Assembly (NCBI GenBank): GCA_963281255.1
Contig: OY725491.1
Coordinates: forward strand, 1,798,001 to 1,862,000
DNA from: Aphrocallistes beatrix
Taxonomy: Eukaryota > Porifera > Hexactinellida > Sceptrulophora > Aphrocallistidae
DNA: 64,000 nt
Reading direction: 5' to 3'
Shown here: positions 12,250 to 24,325 of the stretch, in pieces
Layout: every line of letters begins with the position of its first letter
How positions within the stretch are numbered: the stretch's first letter is position 1
The notes under the pieces: generated by a model
Seen by the model: only the letters and a program-made list of their open reading frames with translations
Told to the model about the DNA's origin: nothing
Database searches by the model: none
Translations under genes and position numbers: made by a program

Positions 12250-12573
12250 ATGTGTCCTGTGCGGCTAGAGAGAACAACAGAAATCAGAACATGGAATCGG
12301 CTTTCAGCGGGAGAAATGTCATCTCTAAGGTTTGACTGCGGCGCACCCATTAAGTCAACAGGTGCAGACTTTTCCTCCCGCATCTTCACGATATTATCAT
12401 ACTGCTGCTTCCAGTTGGGAGGGAATATAAGTCCAGTCGTCCCTCTAATTTTCTGAGATTTATCAAATTCATTAATGTCTACATTATCTTCATCAGGTCC
12501 TACGGAAGAATGGGATTTCTTTGATTCAGGAAGTAAATATTCTTCCCTTTTTATCAGCTTCCTCTTGGCAGCT
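12250..12573 (-). pseudogene. Orphan exon of endonuclease III-like DNA glycosylase (NTHL1 type)
   Basis: An apparent 3' splice site (TTTATAG before CTGCCAAG) opens an exon with GLIFPPNWKQQYDNIVKMRE, then SAPVDLMGAP and RFHVLISVVLSSRT. This matches the start of the catalytic domain of eukaryotic NTH1, where the human protein has a VLLSLMLSSQT-like stretch and an APVDHLG-like motif. NTH1 removes oxidised pyrimidines in base-excision repair. Homology ends right after SSRT; the flank reads ACAGGACAC, so no GT donor follows, and stop codons come soon after. I see no exon with the helix-hairpin-helix or the Fe-S cluster cysteines nearby. It is probably a duplicated or displaced fragment. Confidence 0.6.
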
Positions 12574-12949
12574 ATAAAGGTTAACCTCAAGAATATAAAA
12601 TGGCAATAATTAACTCATCTAATTGTTTTCCCTAAAATTGATTACGGAGTAAAATCAAAGAAATTAGGTAGGAGGGTATTCGAAATTGGCCACTATATAA
12701 TGCAAGCCTCTCAACTCTCACGATCTCGTCGTGTGTCACACGATTTCGGGTAAGATGTCACGATCTCACGACTGTGATACTAGTATCACTTCAATGTAAC
12801 TCGGCGATACTATCACTGAAGAACAACACTCGGATCCTGGAAGTAAATTTGAAGAAGTTATTTCTAATCAAACTCCACAAATTATTGAAAAGAATACAGC
12901 CCATTGACATGTTAAATATTGAAAATACACACACAGCTTTCAGCCTGAA

Positions 12950-13339
12950 AGGATTGTGAAGCGTACCCGGTTTGAGGTTCAAGCTGAGATAGTTGGAAAT
13001 AATGTTGCTCTTCTAATTCCAACAGTGGATCATGGGAGAGGGGATGTCCGAATATCCTTGGCATAATTATACACAAGGACTTTAAAACAGACCAGTATAC
13101 AATTAGTGTAAAATCTGGGATATTGAAAAGACAATACTCAAGAAATCAGTTTGACCTTTGTCCTCAACGCTTGTTATCAACCACCAGCATCAATACTGAG
13201 ACCACAGTGTCACTGCCAGAGTAAATACAATTGTAATGGTCTGAGCAAGTGTAAACCGAACATACTATGTAAGCGCTACAAAGCAAAACTTAAGTGTGAA
13301 TCTCGATGCCACGGAAGTCTTACTTGTGCTGACAAATAA
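12950..13339 (+). pseudogene. C-terminal tail of an integrase-derived (KRBA2-like) protein
   Basis: Read across frames this gives RFEVQAEIVGNNVALLIPTV, DHGRGDVR, a DQYTISVKSGILKRQYSRNQ-type stretch, FDLCPQ, and finally a Cys-rich tail (CKPNILCKRYKAKLKCESRC, then HGSLTCADK). This order is characteristic of transposon-derived proteins annotated as KRAB-A domain-containing 2-like, downstream of the integrase core. Frameshifts separate the pieces and the integrase catalytic core is not visible upstream. Only the last ~62 codons form one open frame. It is a decayed 3' end of a cut-and-paste or retro-type integrase element. Confidence 0.5.
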
Positions 13340-13534
13340 TTTCTCCATTTCTTAACAATTCTTCATTTTATAGTGTTCACTTGGAATAATTGCGGTATTG
13401 TATCTCTAACTTTTTTTAATGTTTAGTAAATTAATGAATAATTAGGTCTTTGAATCAGCAATTTCGTGAATTTCCTAATTATTTCAGGAAATTCGTGATT
13501 CTCTGGGTGAAATAGTAATTACATGAATTTCCTA

Positions 13535-16500
13535 AAAATTGATTTTTGAGTATCGGGGGTCAAAAAATTGTCTTCTGAAACTTTCTTGGACTTTTGATAT
13601 GTTTTCAAGGATACTTTTGACTAACTTCACTGATATTTTGGTCTTTTTGGGTTTTCGTCGATTACTCCTGGACTATCGTAGAATTTTTCTAACATCCTTT
13701 GGCAGCTTGATAAATCCAAGAAAACATGTCTTCAAAAACGAATTAATATAGTATTAACTCAATGGTCATCTTTGTTGCTCATGTGTCATTTCATTAGTCC
13801 ACAAGCCATTTTATAACTTAGATTTGTGATCATTTTATCTCACAATGCTTCACAAAGTTTCCCTGTATGCTATTCATTTGACTACAAAGATAAAAAATTG
13901 ATATTCACACAACTACATCAAATCATATAAACTGAGGGGATAAAAATTACAAGAACACAAGAAACAGTTTACGAAGTGCCTACCCTATTTACACACAACT
14001 ATGATGTTTATGCAAAGAATAAAATGGAGAATCATGGGAATGTAACTTTCATGCAAAGGAAGCTGAAATGCTTAGTCAGTTTGTTTAATCTTCTCCTGTA
14101 TCAATTTCATTAGCCCATCCATTGATTTTGTAAACTGCTCTTCAAATCGTGTCGTCATTTCTATTGCTAGATCATCGATTCTCTTTTTCAACTCCTCTAT
14201 CTCTTGACTTGTTCCTTCTTGAGGTTTGGGTTTGAGTATCTTTGCATGAGATTTTGATATTTCGTGAGTTTTGCGAGCCACTTTTTGCTGGTTTTCGATA
14301 GTAGAAAGCATCCCTTTAATTTCAACTTCTTCCGTGAAACTTTTTACATTTAACGAACAAATGCTATGTACGCCATAATATTGAAACAGTTCATCTTTCC
14401 CAATTTCTATTTCATCAATGAAATACTTTTTCCTGTAATCGATGCACAGTGAGAGCAGAGAGGTCCTTTGGAATTGTACAATAAAGTTTAACCTTTGCCA
14501 AGCATATGTGCGTTCTGCTTTGTTCTTAACACTACCATAGGTATCTGACAGCTGAGCAATGAACACATTCAGGAAAAACAACTACTGTTAAGAACAAGAA
14601 AGCGAGGTAGATAGCGGCAGCCAACCAGTTCAGTTGTTGAAATACATATTGATCTTGATACACGTTTCCCTCGAGGAGTATCCTCACACCAGTCAGGAAC
14701 ACCCATTGTACACTGTTGTCAACACCTAATTCTCGTTGTGTGTCTTGCATCAGAGACACATTTGTGAATCCTTCAGCCGTGTAAGGAGTGCGCAAGGATA
14801 TGTAGTAAGCGCCAGTGAAAATTAGTAATACAATGGAGAAGAGACCTGAGAATAGCGGCACATCACGGACTAGGATCTTGTAGATAATGTTTGCATATGG
14901 TCCCAGATGTGGTATCAGTGCTATTAACTTGAATAATCTGAGAGAATTCACGATGAATGTAATTGTAGCAAAGACCCATTGTGTTGGTTGACTGGCTGCG
15001 CGAAGAATGAATAAGATTAATAACGTGGACAATCCAATCACATCCAAATAGTTCGAATAATCACTGAAGTAATCTGTGAATACGCGGATACAAAATATAT
15101 TATTTAGTTTAGATTTGATTGAACGTTTCATTTGTGCAGATGATTTTTGTTTTTCAATAGCTTCTTCATCACCAATATCATTATCATTATTCAGTGGATT
15201 TTCAATTGTTTCTGCACGATCTAACATCTTTTTTCGCTCCTTTCTTTTATCTTTAAGATATCGGAATGTGAGTCTTGCTACACGAAAGAATTCCACTCCC
15301 TCCGTCAAGACATTAGACAGAAAATAAATTATCACGAATAACTCTGTGAAGATTCGGATAACATTAGTGTATCCTTGAATATACACATCTCTTGGTGCAT
15401 TAAAATATGAGGCTTGTGTGAGAGAATATGCCAACGCTAGTAGAAACAGCAAATAAAAAGTTATTTTAATCGTCAAAATTCTGTTTCCGAATGTTTCCAT
15501 CTTCTTGTCTACAAGTATTCGGACAGTACCATTGTATGCAATATCTCCATCCTTTAAATCTGCTAATCGTTGAAGAAAGAAAGTTTTGTTCTTTTGGCAA
15601 CTACCATCATCAGGCATGCTTCCTTCTATGTCCACGTCAAGATATCTTGTACGGACTACTCCCAACTGTGCATTTGAAGGACCTACTTGTACGAGCATAC
15701 GATCCAGAAGGGCTTTCAATGTTTCTAACAACCGATATCGGACAATTTTCAGCAAACTGATTTCAACAGTCTGCAAGTAATAATCTACGTAGTCATTTTC
15801 TGGCGCCAATCGTATGATTATTGCAGCTGCTGCATCTTTTTTCTGTAGTATTGCCCTCTCTAGAGCATTGAACCTCTCATTATCTGTGACATCAAATGAC
15901 GCTCCATTGATTATCAACTCTTTTACTGTGTTAGCATGTCCATTACTAGCTGCGACTATCAACGGGACATTACCAAGTCTATCTCTCTGATCCAGATTAG
16001 CTCCTGCTGCTGCTAGTATACCGATGCAACCATCTTTTCCGTTTTGTGCTGCAATCATCACAGGTGTTTTGCCATCTCTATCCTTTACATTCACCAGTGC
16101 ACCTCTCGCTGTTAGAAGATAGAGGATATCTTCATCTGCATGTTGACATGCTAAGTGAACTGATGTAAAACCTTCGTTATTGGCCAAATTTGGGTCCGAA
16201 TTTATATCTAGGAGGTATTCTACAGTGTGGAGATGTTTTCTTGTTATCGCACTATGAAGTGGTGTTCCTCCTTCATCATTTTCAGTATCTATGGGAATAT
16301 CTGGCTGATGAGTGAGAATTACTTCTAATACTGCTCTGCTCCCATTTTCTGCGGCCCTATTCAAATGCAGAGATGGTATTATCGGTGTACCAGAATTTAA
16401 TAGCATTTGTGCAATCTCGCCACTATTTGAAGCACAAACTGTGTAAAGTGCCTCACAGGCTTGTAACTGGAATTTTCTTTCCATTTCCGGAGTTCTTTTA

Positions 16501-16725
16501 TTGTTGTTGTACTTCTCTATGATGATTTCTATTATGTCAGCACGTGTATAAAAGGCTGCATGTGTCATTGCATAATTATTTTCGTCCCATGCATGCAGAA
16601 TAGGTGCACCTCCTAGCAGCATTCTTTTTAGTTTATCCATGCTTAAATTTACAAGTACCTTATTGAGTTCTTCATAATCTTCCTCCGTACCTTTCCACGG
16701 AATTATATCATTAACAGACCCATTT
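13535..16725 (-). repeat. Tandem segmental duplication, copy B
   Basis: Sister block of 7940-11180 in direct orientation, including the channel gene and its 3' flank (13541-14071). The 5' side extends further into genuine gene sequence than in copy A. The spacer between the copies (11.2-13.5 kb) is unrelated to either. Confidence 0.85.
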
Positions 16726-16799
16726 GCCAGAACCCTATTCGAATAAGGCTTCAGCTTTTCTTCTGTAACCACATTATTCGTTAAGATTGTTTTTGCCAT
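14072..16799 (-). pseudogene. Ankyrin-repeat six-TM cation channel, copy B (frameshifted)
   Basis: It starts at a real ATG (16799; MAKTILTNNVVTEEKLKPYS) and stays open for 742 codons through the ankyrin repeats, segments S1-S5, the pore (VQWVFLTGVRILLEGN, about 700-715) and most of S6. It then breaks. Copy A has four A's at the matching place, but here 14574-14578 has five, so the frame ends 13 codons later with VFPECVHCSAVRYLW. The remaining 166 codons (LNVFIAQLSDTYGSV to the coiled coil and the stop shared with copy A) continue in another frame. Either this is a recent pseudogene losing the end of S6 and the whole C-terminus, or it is a homopolymer error in the assembly. The protein is otherwise nearly the same as copy A, so drift since the break is small. 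Confidence 0.8.
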
Positions 16800-16889
16800 A
16801 TTTATAAATTTATCACCAACAATCTATAAAAAGATCTAAAATTAATATGCAGTGGTGTCTTGGTGGAGTGTTGCAGTCTCCCCCCAACC

Positions 16890-17304
16890 CAGTGGCGGAT
16901 CTAGGTGGGGGCAATTGCCCCCCCCCTTTTCTAGGAATAGGTGTTCGAAAAATCTTAGAAATTATTGGTTTGTTTATGTATACTGTAGTGAATAGTGCAG
17001 TATACACTACATATACTGTGTATTCGTATACACGATTGGCTATCGTAATGTGGTACTAGTATACTCTAAGTCTCTTAATTGAGGAGACTGGTAATTCATT
17101 TATTCTCTGGTTGCTAAATTGCTCCCTAAATCTGGTACAAATGAGTCACTAGTGATAAAAATAGCAGTAGATGGATGTTTGGGTGTTTAGGATTGAAATG
17201 TTTTTCTGGGGGTTTACCCCTAGACCCCCCTATATTATATATACAATCGCTCACTACGTTCGCTCATTGCCCCCCCCCTTTGACAAATCCTGGATCCGCC
17301 ACTG
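16890..17304. mobile_element. 415-bp element with CAGTGGCGGATC ends and 5-bp duplication
   Basis: The left end is CAGTGGCGGATCTAGG and the right end CCTGGATCCGCCACTG, a near-perfect terminal inverted repeat. CAACC is present directly on both sides (16885-16889 and 17305-17309). Poly-C/poly-G runs lie just inside both ends. No transposase is encoded; the short open frames are incidental. The superfamily is not assigned. Confidence 0.7.
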
Positions 17305-17309
17305 CAACC

Positions 17310-20150
17310 TTTCTTTGCCATGGGGCGCGCTCCCTCCATTCAGTTATAATGCTCTCTGCAAACCTATTTTGGGATTATTACTCGTTTTTATAATGCTTAC
17401 GTATGACAATATAATGTTTTAAAAGTAAAACTTAAATCATAGCCTACTGTATATGAGGCTTCACAGTAACCTGCAGATTTATAGAAAAATTTGGAATGTT
17501 TTCATGGAATGTTGCCCACAGAAAAAACCTACAGATGCCCTGTTTCACCGTGACTTGATACAAACCATGGATCTACTACATCTCTAGTAATTTGAATTGC
17601 ATCGTAACCTGATCATAACTTGATTCTACAAGTATTATAGTAACTTGACTCGCTATTCTATTTCCAAGATTTTGATTTGCTAATTTCATAATTTTGATCC
17701 AGCTGATTTGCTACTATTGTCCATTTGATTTAGAGTAAGTTGCCTCGATTCACTATTATGATAGAAGCTAATTAATTTGCTCATCTTTGTTTCATGATTT
17801 TAGTAAATATCTTACCGTACGTTGCCGCGTTGAACCAAGGTAATATTAATAAAGTGAACATTAATTGTGAATCAGGTATTACGGGGTATTATCATATAGT
17901 TGATAGCAATAGCGGATCAAGTTACGATGAAACAGCCCATATAAATCCACAGGAAATAAGTACTGTATCGATTAAGATAATCATGGTTGGGGAAAATATA
18001 AAATAGTAGAATATACTACGTAGTAACAGCAGAATTACGTGTACAATGTATATTAGATAAATAGGACTTCACACTGAAACCTGACAGATTCCCACAAATT
18101 CTCACATGTGGGAATACCCACAAACAGTGGTGGTGGCTTTAGAGATTTTAATTGGGGGGGTAACTTAAATTCGACTGTCCTAGAATTAGAAGCCCGGCGT
18201 TAATGCAGGGGTGTAGCAAGGATTTTGGATTGGAAAGGTCCTGAGCGAGCGATGGGAGCAAATAAGGGGGTCTGGGGGACAAGCCCCCAGACAATTTTCA
18301 AATCTTAGACGCTGAAATATCGATTTACAGCTATTCTGACCATCTTGGAGCAATAATAATCTGATTTATCTTATTATCTAATCATTTTGATGCATTAAAA
18401 TCAAGACGAAAAGTAGAAATCAACATGTAAATACATTTGGGAGGCCGCTACTGCCCACAAATCCCTATTCCCATTGCAACTCTGCTGTCCAGTCTATTTA
18501 TCTCCAATGGTCCATCAGGATTGTACAGCAATACTATATCCATCACAAAATTTCAACCTCCAATAAAAATTGGAGGTTGGAAATTTTGTGAAAAAATCCA
18601 TTTCAAAGTTTTTGATCCTTGTGACCATTTGGAACCCCAAAACCCCCGAAGGGGATGTTGAGTTTTTTTGTGTGCATAATAATATACTTCAACTAGTTCG
18701 TTGCTAAAAATGAAACATCTTTTTCTGAAATATTGAAATTAGGTACATTTTCTCGAATGTTACCATTAATTAACTTAAACAGCTTTGCAGTTAAGGTGAT
18801 AAAATGTGTACGCTGATAAAAAACTGAAGTGAACGATTTGAAAACTTGACATAAGGTCATCTCTTCTCTCAAAATAAATGAATGAAAGGTTTGTCATATT
18901 GTTATAAAATCGTAATATAAGAGTACATCATAAAATGTGTTTGAATTAGGCACTGTAAAATACTATTTACAATATAAGTGTAAAATACTATTTACAATAT
19001 CTTACTAGATTTTACTGCAAACACAGCTCAATCCTCCTCAAAAAATCATTGTAAGCTTCTAATGCTCGTTGATAGAAATTCTCAAAAAATATCGAGCTCA
19101 TTACATTTAGGCTTTAAATCGATTCCAATCAAAATTTTCAAATGATATTTCCCGTCAAGCGCGTTAAGAGCGTTATTTAATGCGCTCAGTTAGTAAAATT
19201 AGGCACTTTAGCGGCTAATTAATGCATCGTAACAAAATAAATTGAAACAAATTTGCACTCTTCCAGCTTTATAATGATCTTATCGTTCAAATGTTAACTT
19301 TTATTAACTTTTAGAATAATTAAAATTTTGTGATAAGAATCATTGAAAAGGTGACTTAGAAACAGGGCGTGTACATGAGCATAGGCGCCGAATCCGAGGG
19401 GAGCTCACGAGGGTAATGCCTGAATTTACGGATCATTTATTAACCTAATCCCGAACAACAAATTTCATTAATGATAATTAAGTTCAAGTCTTGGATTCAG
19501 TACATTGGAAGCGTAAGAATGTATGATTCTATACCAATCTGACAGAAATTATATTGGTTGTTGTTATTTAAAAGTACCGAGTAGTGTATGAAGTGATAAT
19601 AACTATATTAGTTATTAGAAAATATTAAGCATTTGATAGCCGTTACTATCGCAAAATTACTATATAATTTTAACCGGAAATAGGTTTTATTAGGTTTTTC
19701 GTCCCAACCTTCCCCACATGATATAGAGGTTCTACTGTCATAGGCGCAAAGTGTGGGTTCCTGGAGGGGGGCGACCCCTCCCCAGGTATGGAGCTGGGGG
19801 GACCGTGGCAAACTGTGGTATGGCAGGACTACACACAAACTTATATATAAGTTACAACTAAACTCCAACATTATGTTAATATATATATAAGTGATCAAGT
19901 GACGAGGACTCATCGAAAAATATGTCGAATTTTGATAATTGTGCTTTTCTATATTGCCCAAAAAGGTTTCCTCAAAATTCCAAAATTTTCATATATCGAG
20001 TAGGCATTAAAAGTGTATTAACTTGAAAACGAAAAGAGATAGGGATTAGACTACTTGAGAGAAAATGTTTATTAGGTATCGCAGCACCTTTTTATATAAA
20101 CATGTTCATGGTCAGGTGATAATAACTCATCAATGGTTGCATCATGTATA
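17310..20150. other. No recognised gene; scattered repeat ends
   Basis: No coding sequence can be supported. Partial element-like ends occur: 'caggggtgtagcaagg' at about 18205 with a GGGGGTCTGGGGG run, a CATAGGCGC end at about 19378, and another at about 19738. A strong hairpin lies at about 18543-18590 (CACAAAATTTCAACCTCCAA with its complement). The next ~60 bp (gatccttgtgaccattt ... aacccc) recurs at about 38695. Confidence 0.5.
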
Positions 20151-20151
20151 G

Positions 20152-20361
20152 AAAATATCAAAAAGATACCACCGTTTGTCTCCACCTTTTCAGCAATCAC
20201 CATCCAGATACCAAGTGAGTATAGTCTGACATAGGTATTACTCAGTTAAGTCCCACTGTACTAGACGATACTCACTTGGCATTGTGGCGCATTTGTGGAA
20301 TGTCTGGATGGCGACTGCATGATAAAGATGGAGGCAACCTGGGGTATCTTTTTGATATTTT
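20152..20361. repeat. 210-bp foldback
   Basis: The outer 19 bp are perfectly inverted (AAAATATCAAAAAGATACC and its complement). Inner segments also pair (GATACCAAGTGAGTAT with ATACTCACTTGGCATT; CCATCCAGA with TCTGGATGG). It resembles a small palindromic MITE. I could not define a target duplication. Confidence 0.5.
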
Positions 20362-20389
20362 ATAATGTTGATGGGTTCTAGTTGGGTAT

Positions 20390-20870
20390 AGATGTGGTAC
20401 AATATTGCGCATATCGTTTCGAAAAATGAAATTCTAAACTACATCCCTAAAAGGTCAACAACAAAATTATAGTCCAGCATATTTTGAGATTTGTTTACTT
20501 TATGTAGCTATCGTAAATAAAAACACAAAATTTGACCTGTATATATAATATACGATATTCATAATTTACACCCTAAGGACCCCAGGTCAACAGTTAAGCG
20601 CTCGTCTCTAGCATGCTTTCAAAATGTTTAATTTTAAGTGTGTATCATGTAGTTTCGAAAATTAAATATTCGGAACTTACACTCCTAAAAACCAAAAAAT
20701 ATTAACTGTTGAAAACTCGAGCTTATTTTGGGAATTTATTCACTCTATGTATCTATCGTAAACAAAAACAAACAATATGTATAACATATAGTCTCAAAAA
20801 TATGATATTCGGATCATATACCCTAATTTTCAAAATCAACTAATAAACAAACCTTTGTATCTTTCAGTTG
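20390..20870. repeat. Diverged ~130-bp tandem units
   Basis: Several units share 'cgaaaa/aatatgatattcgga', 'ctacaccctaaa' and 'tttactttatgta(g/t)cta'. The same body is seen at 3990-4260, 28640-28810 and 29230-29430. The unit at 20700-20870 continues into the segmental duplication shared with 29.2-33 kb. Confidence 0.45.
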
Positions 20871-21286
20871 TGAATGTTTCTTGAAGCAACTGTCAAGTTA
20901 TGACTATTGTTGTTGTTGTTGTTGTAAATCTTTAGTGAATTGAATGTTGCTTGTCTATTTATACATATTTCAAGGCATACAGTACATGGTTGAATTTAGC
21001 ATGCTAGCAATTGAATCAGCCATTGAACTACAAAATCATTCAATTCAAGAATTTGACACTAAACCTTGATAACTTAACATATTCATGATTCAAAATTTAA
21101 AACGGTTTAAAATCTCGTATTACAATACGTAAGAAAAATATATAAATTCCCTCATGTAGAACATGGCAAGGCATTTCTTCGAAAGATTCACTAACACAAC
21201 AAAATAAAATGTATAATGGGGAAAGGACATAAGTGTTCCCCTTCTGTTCTAGGCACAGATCCAGGAGTTATCCATAGGGGCTATAA

Positions 21287-21602
21287 CTAGAGCATTAAAG
21301 GAGCGCGCTGCTTTCCAAATGGTAAACGAAATGCGCTCTTTTCAATAAAGTTTGTTCTCATTTTTTCCTAGCTTCCCAAATAATGTTTCTCTTTGTTTCC
21401 TCACTTAAAGAAATGTAAGGTAAATTAAGACTTTTAAATAGAATGACATTTATAGTATATCACTTAGTATTCAAAGCTCCCACTTTTTCATCTTGCTGAG
21501 ACATTTTGCGCATAGGGGTAGAGCTTTTCCACTTTTAGGAGCACGCTCACTTTTAAAAATTAGGAGTGGAGCCTGGAGCACACTCCAAATTCTTAATGCT
21601 CT
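21287..21602. mobile_element. 316-bp hAT-like MITE
   Basis: The ends CTAGAGCATTAA and TTAATGCTCT are inverted, and further complementary AGGAGCGCGCT / GGAGCACACTCC-type sequence follows inward. The 8-bp flanks ggctataa (21279-21286) and ggctatga (21603-21610) differ at one position. I see no equivalent in the sister duplication copy. No coding sequence. Confidence 0.55.
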
Positions 21603-21894
21603 GGCTATGACCGCTTGAAATTGGTAGATTTAGTCTTCCATAGATTGGTTGATATGAAGTTATGCTGATATAGTATGTGTACATAGAGCAATGTGAAATC
21701 CACTATGGGGGAAAGATGGCTATTTGAAAGATTCGCAAATTTTCTTCTTTGGGGGCAAGTCTACTTCAACAAAATCCTGCCCTATGTTCGATTTTGTAGG
21801 TTCGTTTAACTTCAACATAACTTCAGTTTTTCGATATGTTTTTCTGCCATTTGTTCGCCAACAATGATTAGACATTGGAGATTACTAATTGTAA

Positions 21895-22240
21895 TGTTAA
21901 TCACTCCTCAATAAATCATTGATAATTTATTTTAACCATCATGCAGATATTGTCATAATATAATTGCTACTCAGTGAGTCAATTGATAATTCATTTTAAC
22001 TATCTTGTAGATAGTGCTATGGTAGAGTTACTCCTCAATGAGTCAATTGATAATTCATTTTAACTATCCTGTATGTAGATAGTGATATATGGTAGAGTTA
22101 CTCCTCAATGAGTCAATTGATAATTCATTTTAACTATCTTGTAGATAGTGTTATGGTAGAGTTGCTACTCAATGAGTCAATTGATAATTCATTTGAATTA
22201 TCTTGTAGATAGTGTTATGGTAGATTACTATTGCATAAAA
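21895..22240. repeat. Tandem array of ~70-bp units (about 5)
   Basis: The unit is built around CTCAATGAGTCAATTGATAATT, 'cattttaactatc' and TGTAGATAGTG(t/c)(t/a)ATGGTAGAGTT. About five units are present, the first being more diverged. The sister locus at 31315-31490 has only about three, so the array changed in copy number after the duplication. Each unit carries TGAGTCA. Confidence 0.75.
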
Positions 22241-23433
22241 ATAGCACAATAATATAACTATATCACACTGTTGCACAATAAACCCAAATATGCTAATGAT
22301 GAGAATACATCGAGTCTGTGAATAACAAGGTGTCCTGATGAGCTGGCTGAGCGAGAGGAAGAAGTTCATTTTGATCCTGCACGGGCTGAGAATCGAGATT
22401 CAGAATTAGACATTCAGTAATACGAGTTAGTAGTGCTATTGGTTCGATTATGTATTTGTATTTATATTTGAATTCACATTAAAACTATAAAGTTCTAAAT
22501 TGATCGATTACGAGTATACTTGAAGAGGTCGATAAAAGTATTTTGTTGATGAACTACGAATACATGCAATGACTAACAAAGGTATATTATTTGACAACTG
22601 ATTAGATAATATTAGTAACGCCTCCACCCCGTGATTTAAGGTCAACCTGACGCCCCTGATCCTAACCAAACCTAGCACTGATACTACTACTAGGTTTGGT
22701 TTCAAGCATGGACGTCGTTACGGGGAAGGTAAAAGGGGTAATGCCTCCCTGGAAACCTTTCTTGCCCCGGGGCAATATCCTCTGGTAAAATTTATTTCCA
22801 GTTTCTTATATTTTATATTCCCATCAGTATTTAATAAACTACATTTTGGAAAATATTGCATTTAACTTGACCAAATTTGAGGGATTTGAGCATATTATTT
22901 TGAAATAAATACAGTCAACTTCTAGGGATTTTGCCCTTAGCTCACTGGGGCGCTTACAGAACCCCCCAGACCTCCAGATCTCCAGTTGGACTTTGTGTCC
23001 TCATCAGAAAATTTGCTGTGGTTGCCCTCCCAGGAGGGAAATCTTGGCGAAGTCCCTGATTTCAAACCCTCAGTTGACAAGATAACTTCAGCCATATTCA
23101 TTTCACCCAACGGAGCATCAATCAAGTTAATACATACGTATGCACACACGGTATCTTCCCACTCTCATAGCTTCGTGGTTAAATGATAAAAGCCTTCTTT
23201 AATACAATAAGAAAAAGCTAGAGTTTAGGAATATTGAACTCAAATATGATCAGGTCGTGTGAGAAACGAAACAAATGAATTACTCTGCGGTTTTACATTT
23301 ATTGTTCTAATTTAAAAAAATGCAAGTGGTTTGGCATTCATGCTTCATTACAGCACTGACAATAGAGCACAATTTTTGATAAGCCACACAATGGAAATAT
23401 ATATATACGTATGTATATACGTATAGTAAGTGG
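22241..23433. other. Upstream region of the Cys-rich gene; no other gene
   Basis: No supported gene. This segment (about 22260-23895 including the 5' half of the gene) is missing from the sister copy of the duplication. The open frames at 22937-23186 overlap on opposite strands and show no domain. Confidence 0.45.
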
Positions 23434-23440
23434 TATATAA
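23434..23440 (+). promoter_or_regulatory. Candidate TATA box of the Cys-rich gene
   Basis: TATATAA 34 bp upstream of the ATG at 23474. Distance would give a very short 5' leader, and the neighbourhood is a TA-rich microsatellite-like stretch, so the assignment is weak. Confidence 0.3.
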
Positions 23441-23473
23441 TTCTCTATGTTACGAAAAATTTAAATTGTTAAG

Positions 23474-24325
23474 ATGGAATTTAGTTTAACTTTTGCGTTA
23501 TTCGTAACGTTTCTATCATTAACTTTTGGTAAAGAACATTATGACACAAAATTTGGGAAAGTTCTATTCTATTCAAAGCAAGCAAATGATTTATCTGGGA
23601 AACTAACTGATTTACAAGGGAAATTCTCACTGAATTTCAATTCAAAAGTGAGAAATAATGAAGCTCTACTTATCATCTCGGATGCTGCAGCGAACAATGT
23701 CATCATCAGCTACCACTTTAAAGAGAATGCCATTGGATACATGCAGCTAGGACATTTCGGCTTCATCGAGAATCCAGAGGACGATACTGCTCTCTACGTG
23801 AGTGAGATGGATGACATCCCTGCTGAGCTGAATCAAGAAGAAGATGAGAAGCTCTACAATAGAATGCAGCAAGAATCTGCTAGGAATATGACAAAGACGT
23901 TTGCATTCGAAGAAGTGAAAGGAAGAGTCAACATTGAGAAGATAGAGACTCTAGTCCATGCACTAGGGGAAGGAGTAGGTCTTAGAGGGGATGAGTTTCC
24001 GAGTGCATTGGCAATCTACGCTGCTGCAAAATCCTTCCTTTCCCCCACTAACCTTAGAGCCTATACAGCAAAGGACTGTGACACAATGTCTGGGAATGGA
24101 TTATGTCCAAATGAAAAGAGCAAATCATGCAAAAATAAACCGATTGGTAAAGATTGCCTCGGAATGTGTGGCTATGGGACTAAATGCTGGTCTTACGTCT
24201 GTGGAGACTGCTGTAATCATAGGGGATGTTGTCTGCGTAACGTGTGCTGTAGAAAACATGGAATGACGTCATGGCAGTGTTTGTGGATATTCGGTTTTTC
24301 CTGCAAAAATTATAGGAAGTGCTGA
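23474..24325 (+). CDS. Secreted protein with 16-Cys C-terminal domain
   Basis: A single-exon, 283-residue frame. Residues 1-19 are a clear signal peptide (MEFSLTFALFVTFLSLTFG). About 20-195 is a Cys-free region without a family I recognise. From about 201 to the end there are 16 Cys in about 82 residues, including CLGMCGYGTKCWSYVCGDCC, then CCLRNVCC and a C-terminal KC. The CGDCC...CC.HD.CC layout of this family recalls the metal-binding/catalytic CC..HD.C segment of secreted phospholipases A2, but the spacing differs by one residue from the standard motif. In this copy the HD pair is replaced by R255-N256. If a PLA2-like activity exists, this copy would be expected to lack it. The function is unknown; an extracellular disulfide-rich role is all I can support. 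Confidence 0.85.
   Translation: MEFSLTFALFVTFLSLTFGKEHYDTKFGKVLFYSKQANDLSGKLTDLQGKFSLNFNSKVRNNEALLIISDAAANNVIISYHFKENAIGYMQLGHFGFIENPEDDTALYVSEMDDIPAELNQEEDEKLYNRMQQESARNMTKTFAFEEVKGRVNIEKIETLVHALGEGVGLRGDEFPSALAIYAAAKSFLSPTNLRAYTAKDCDTMSGNGLCPNEKSKSCKNKPIGKDCLGMCGYGTKCWSYVCGDCCNHRGCCLRNVCCRKHGMTSWQCLWIFGFSCKNYRKC

Noticed and set aside
21895-22240. CRISPR-like array
   Set aside because: The repeats are direct head-to-tail ~70-bp units without unique spacers, in a eukaryotic context.
23991-24266. 91-codon frame overlapping the Cys-rich gene in another frame (also at 31651-31926)
   Set aside because: It is a shadow of the real frame. It is preserved in the duplicate only because the DNA is nearly identical.
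24100-24325. Calling the Cys-rich gene a secreted phospholipase A2
   Set aside because: The CC-x-HD spacing is one residue short of the standard motif, the HD pair is absent in the intact copy, and no calcium-binding loop is evident.
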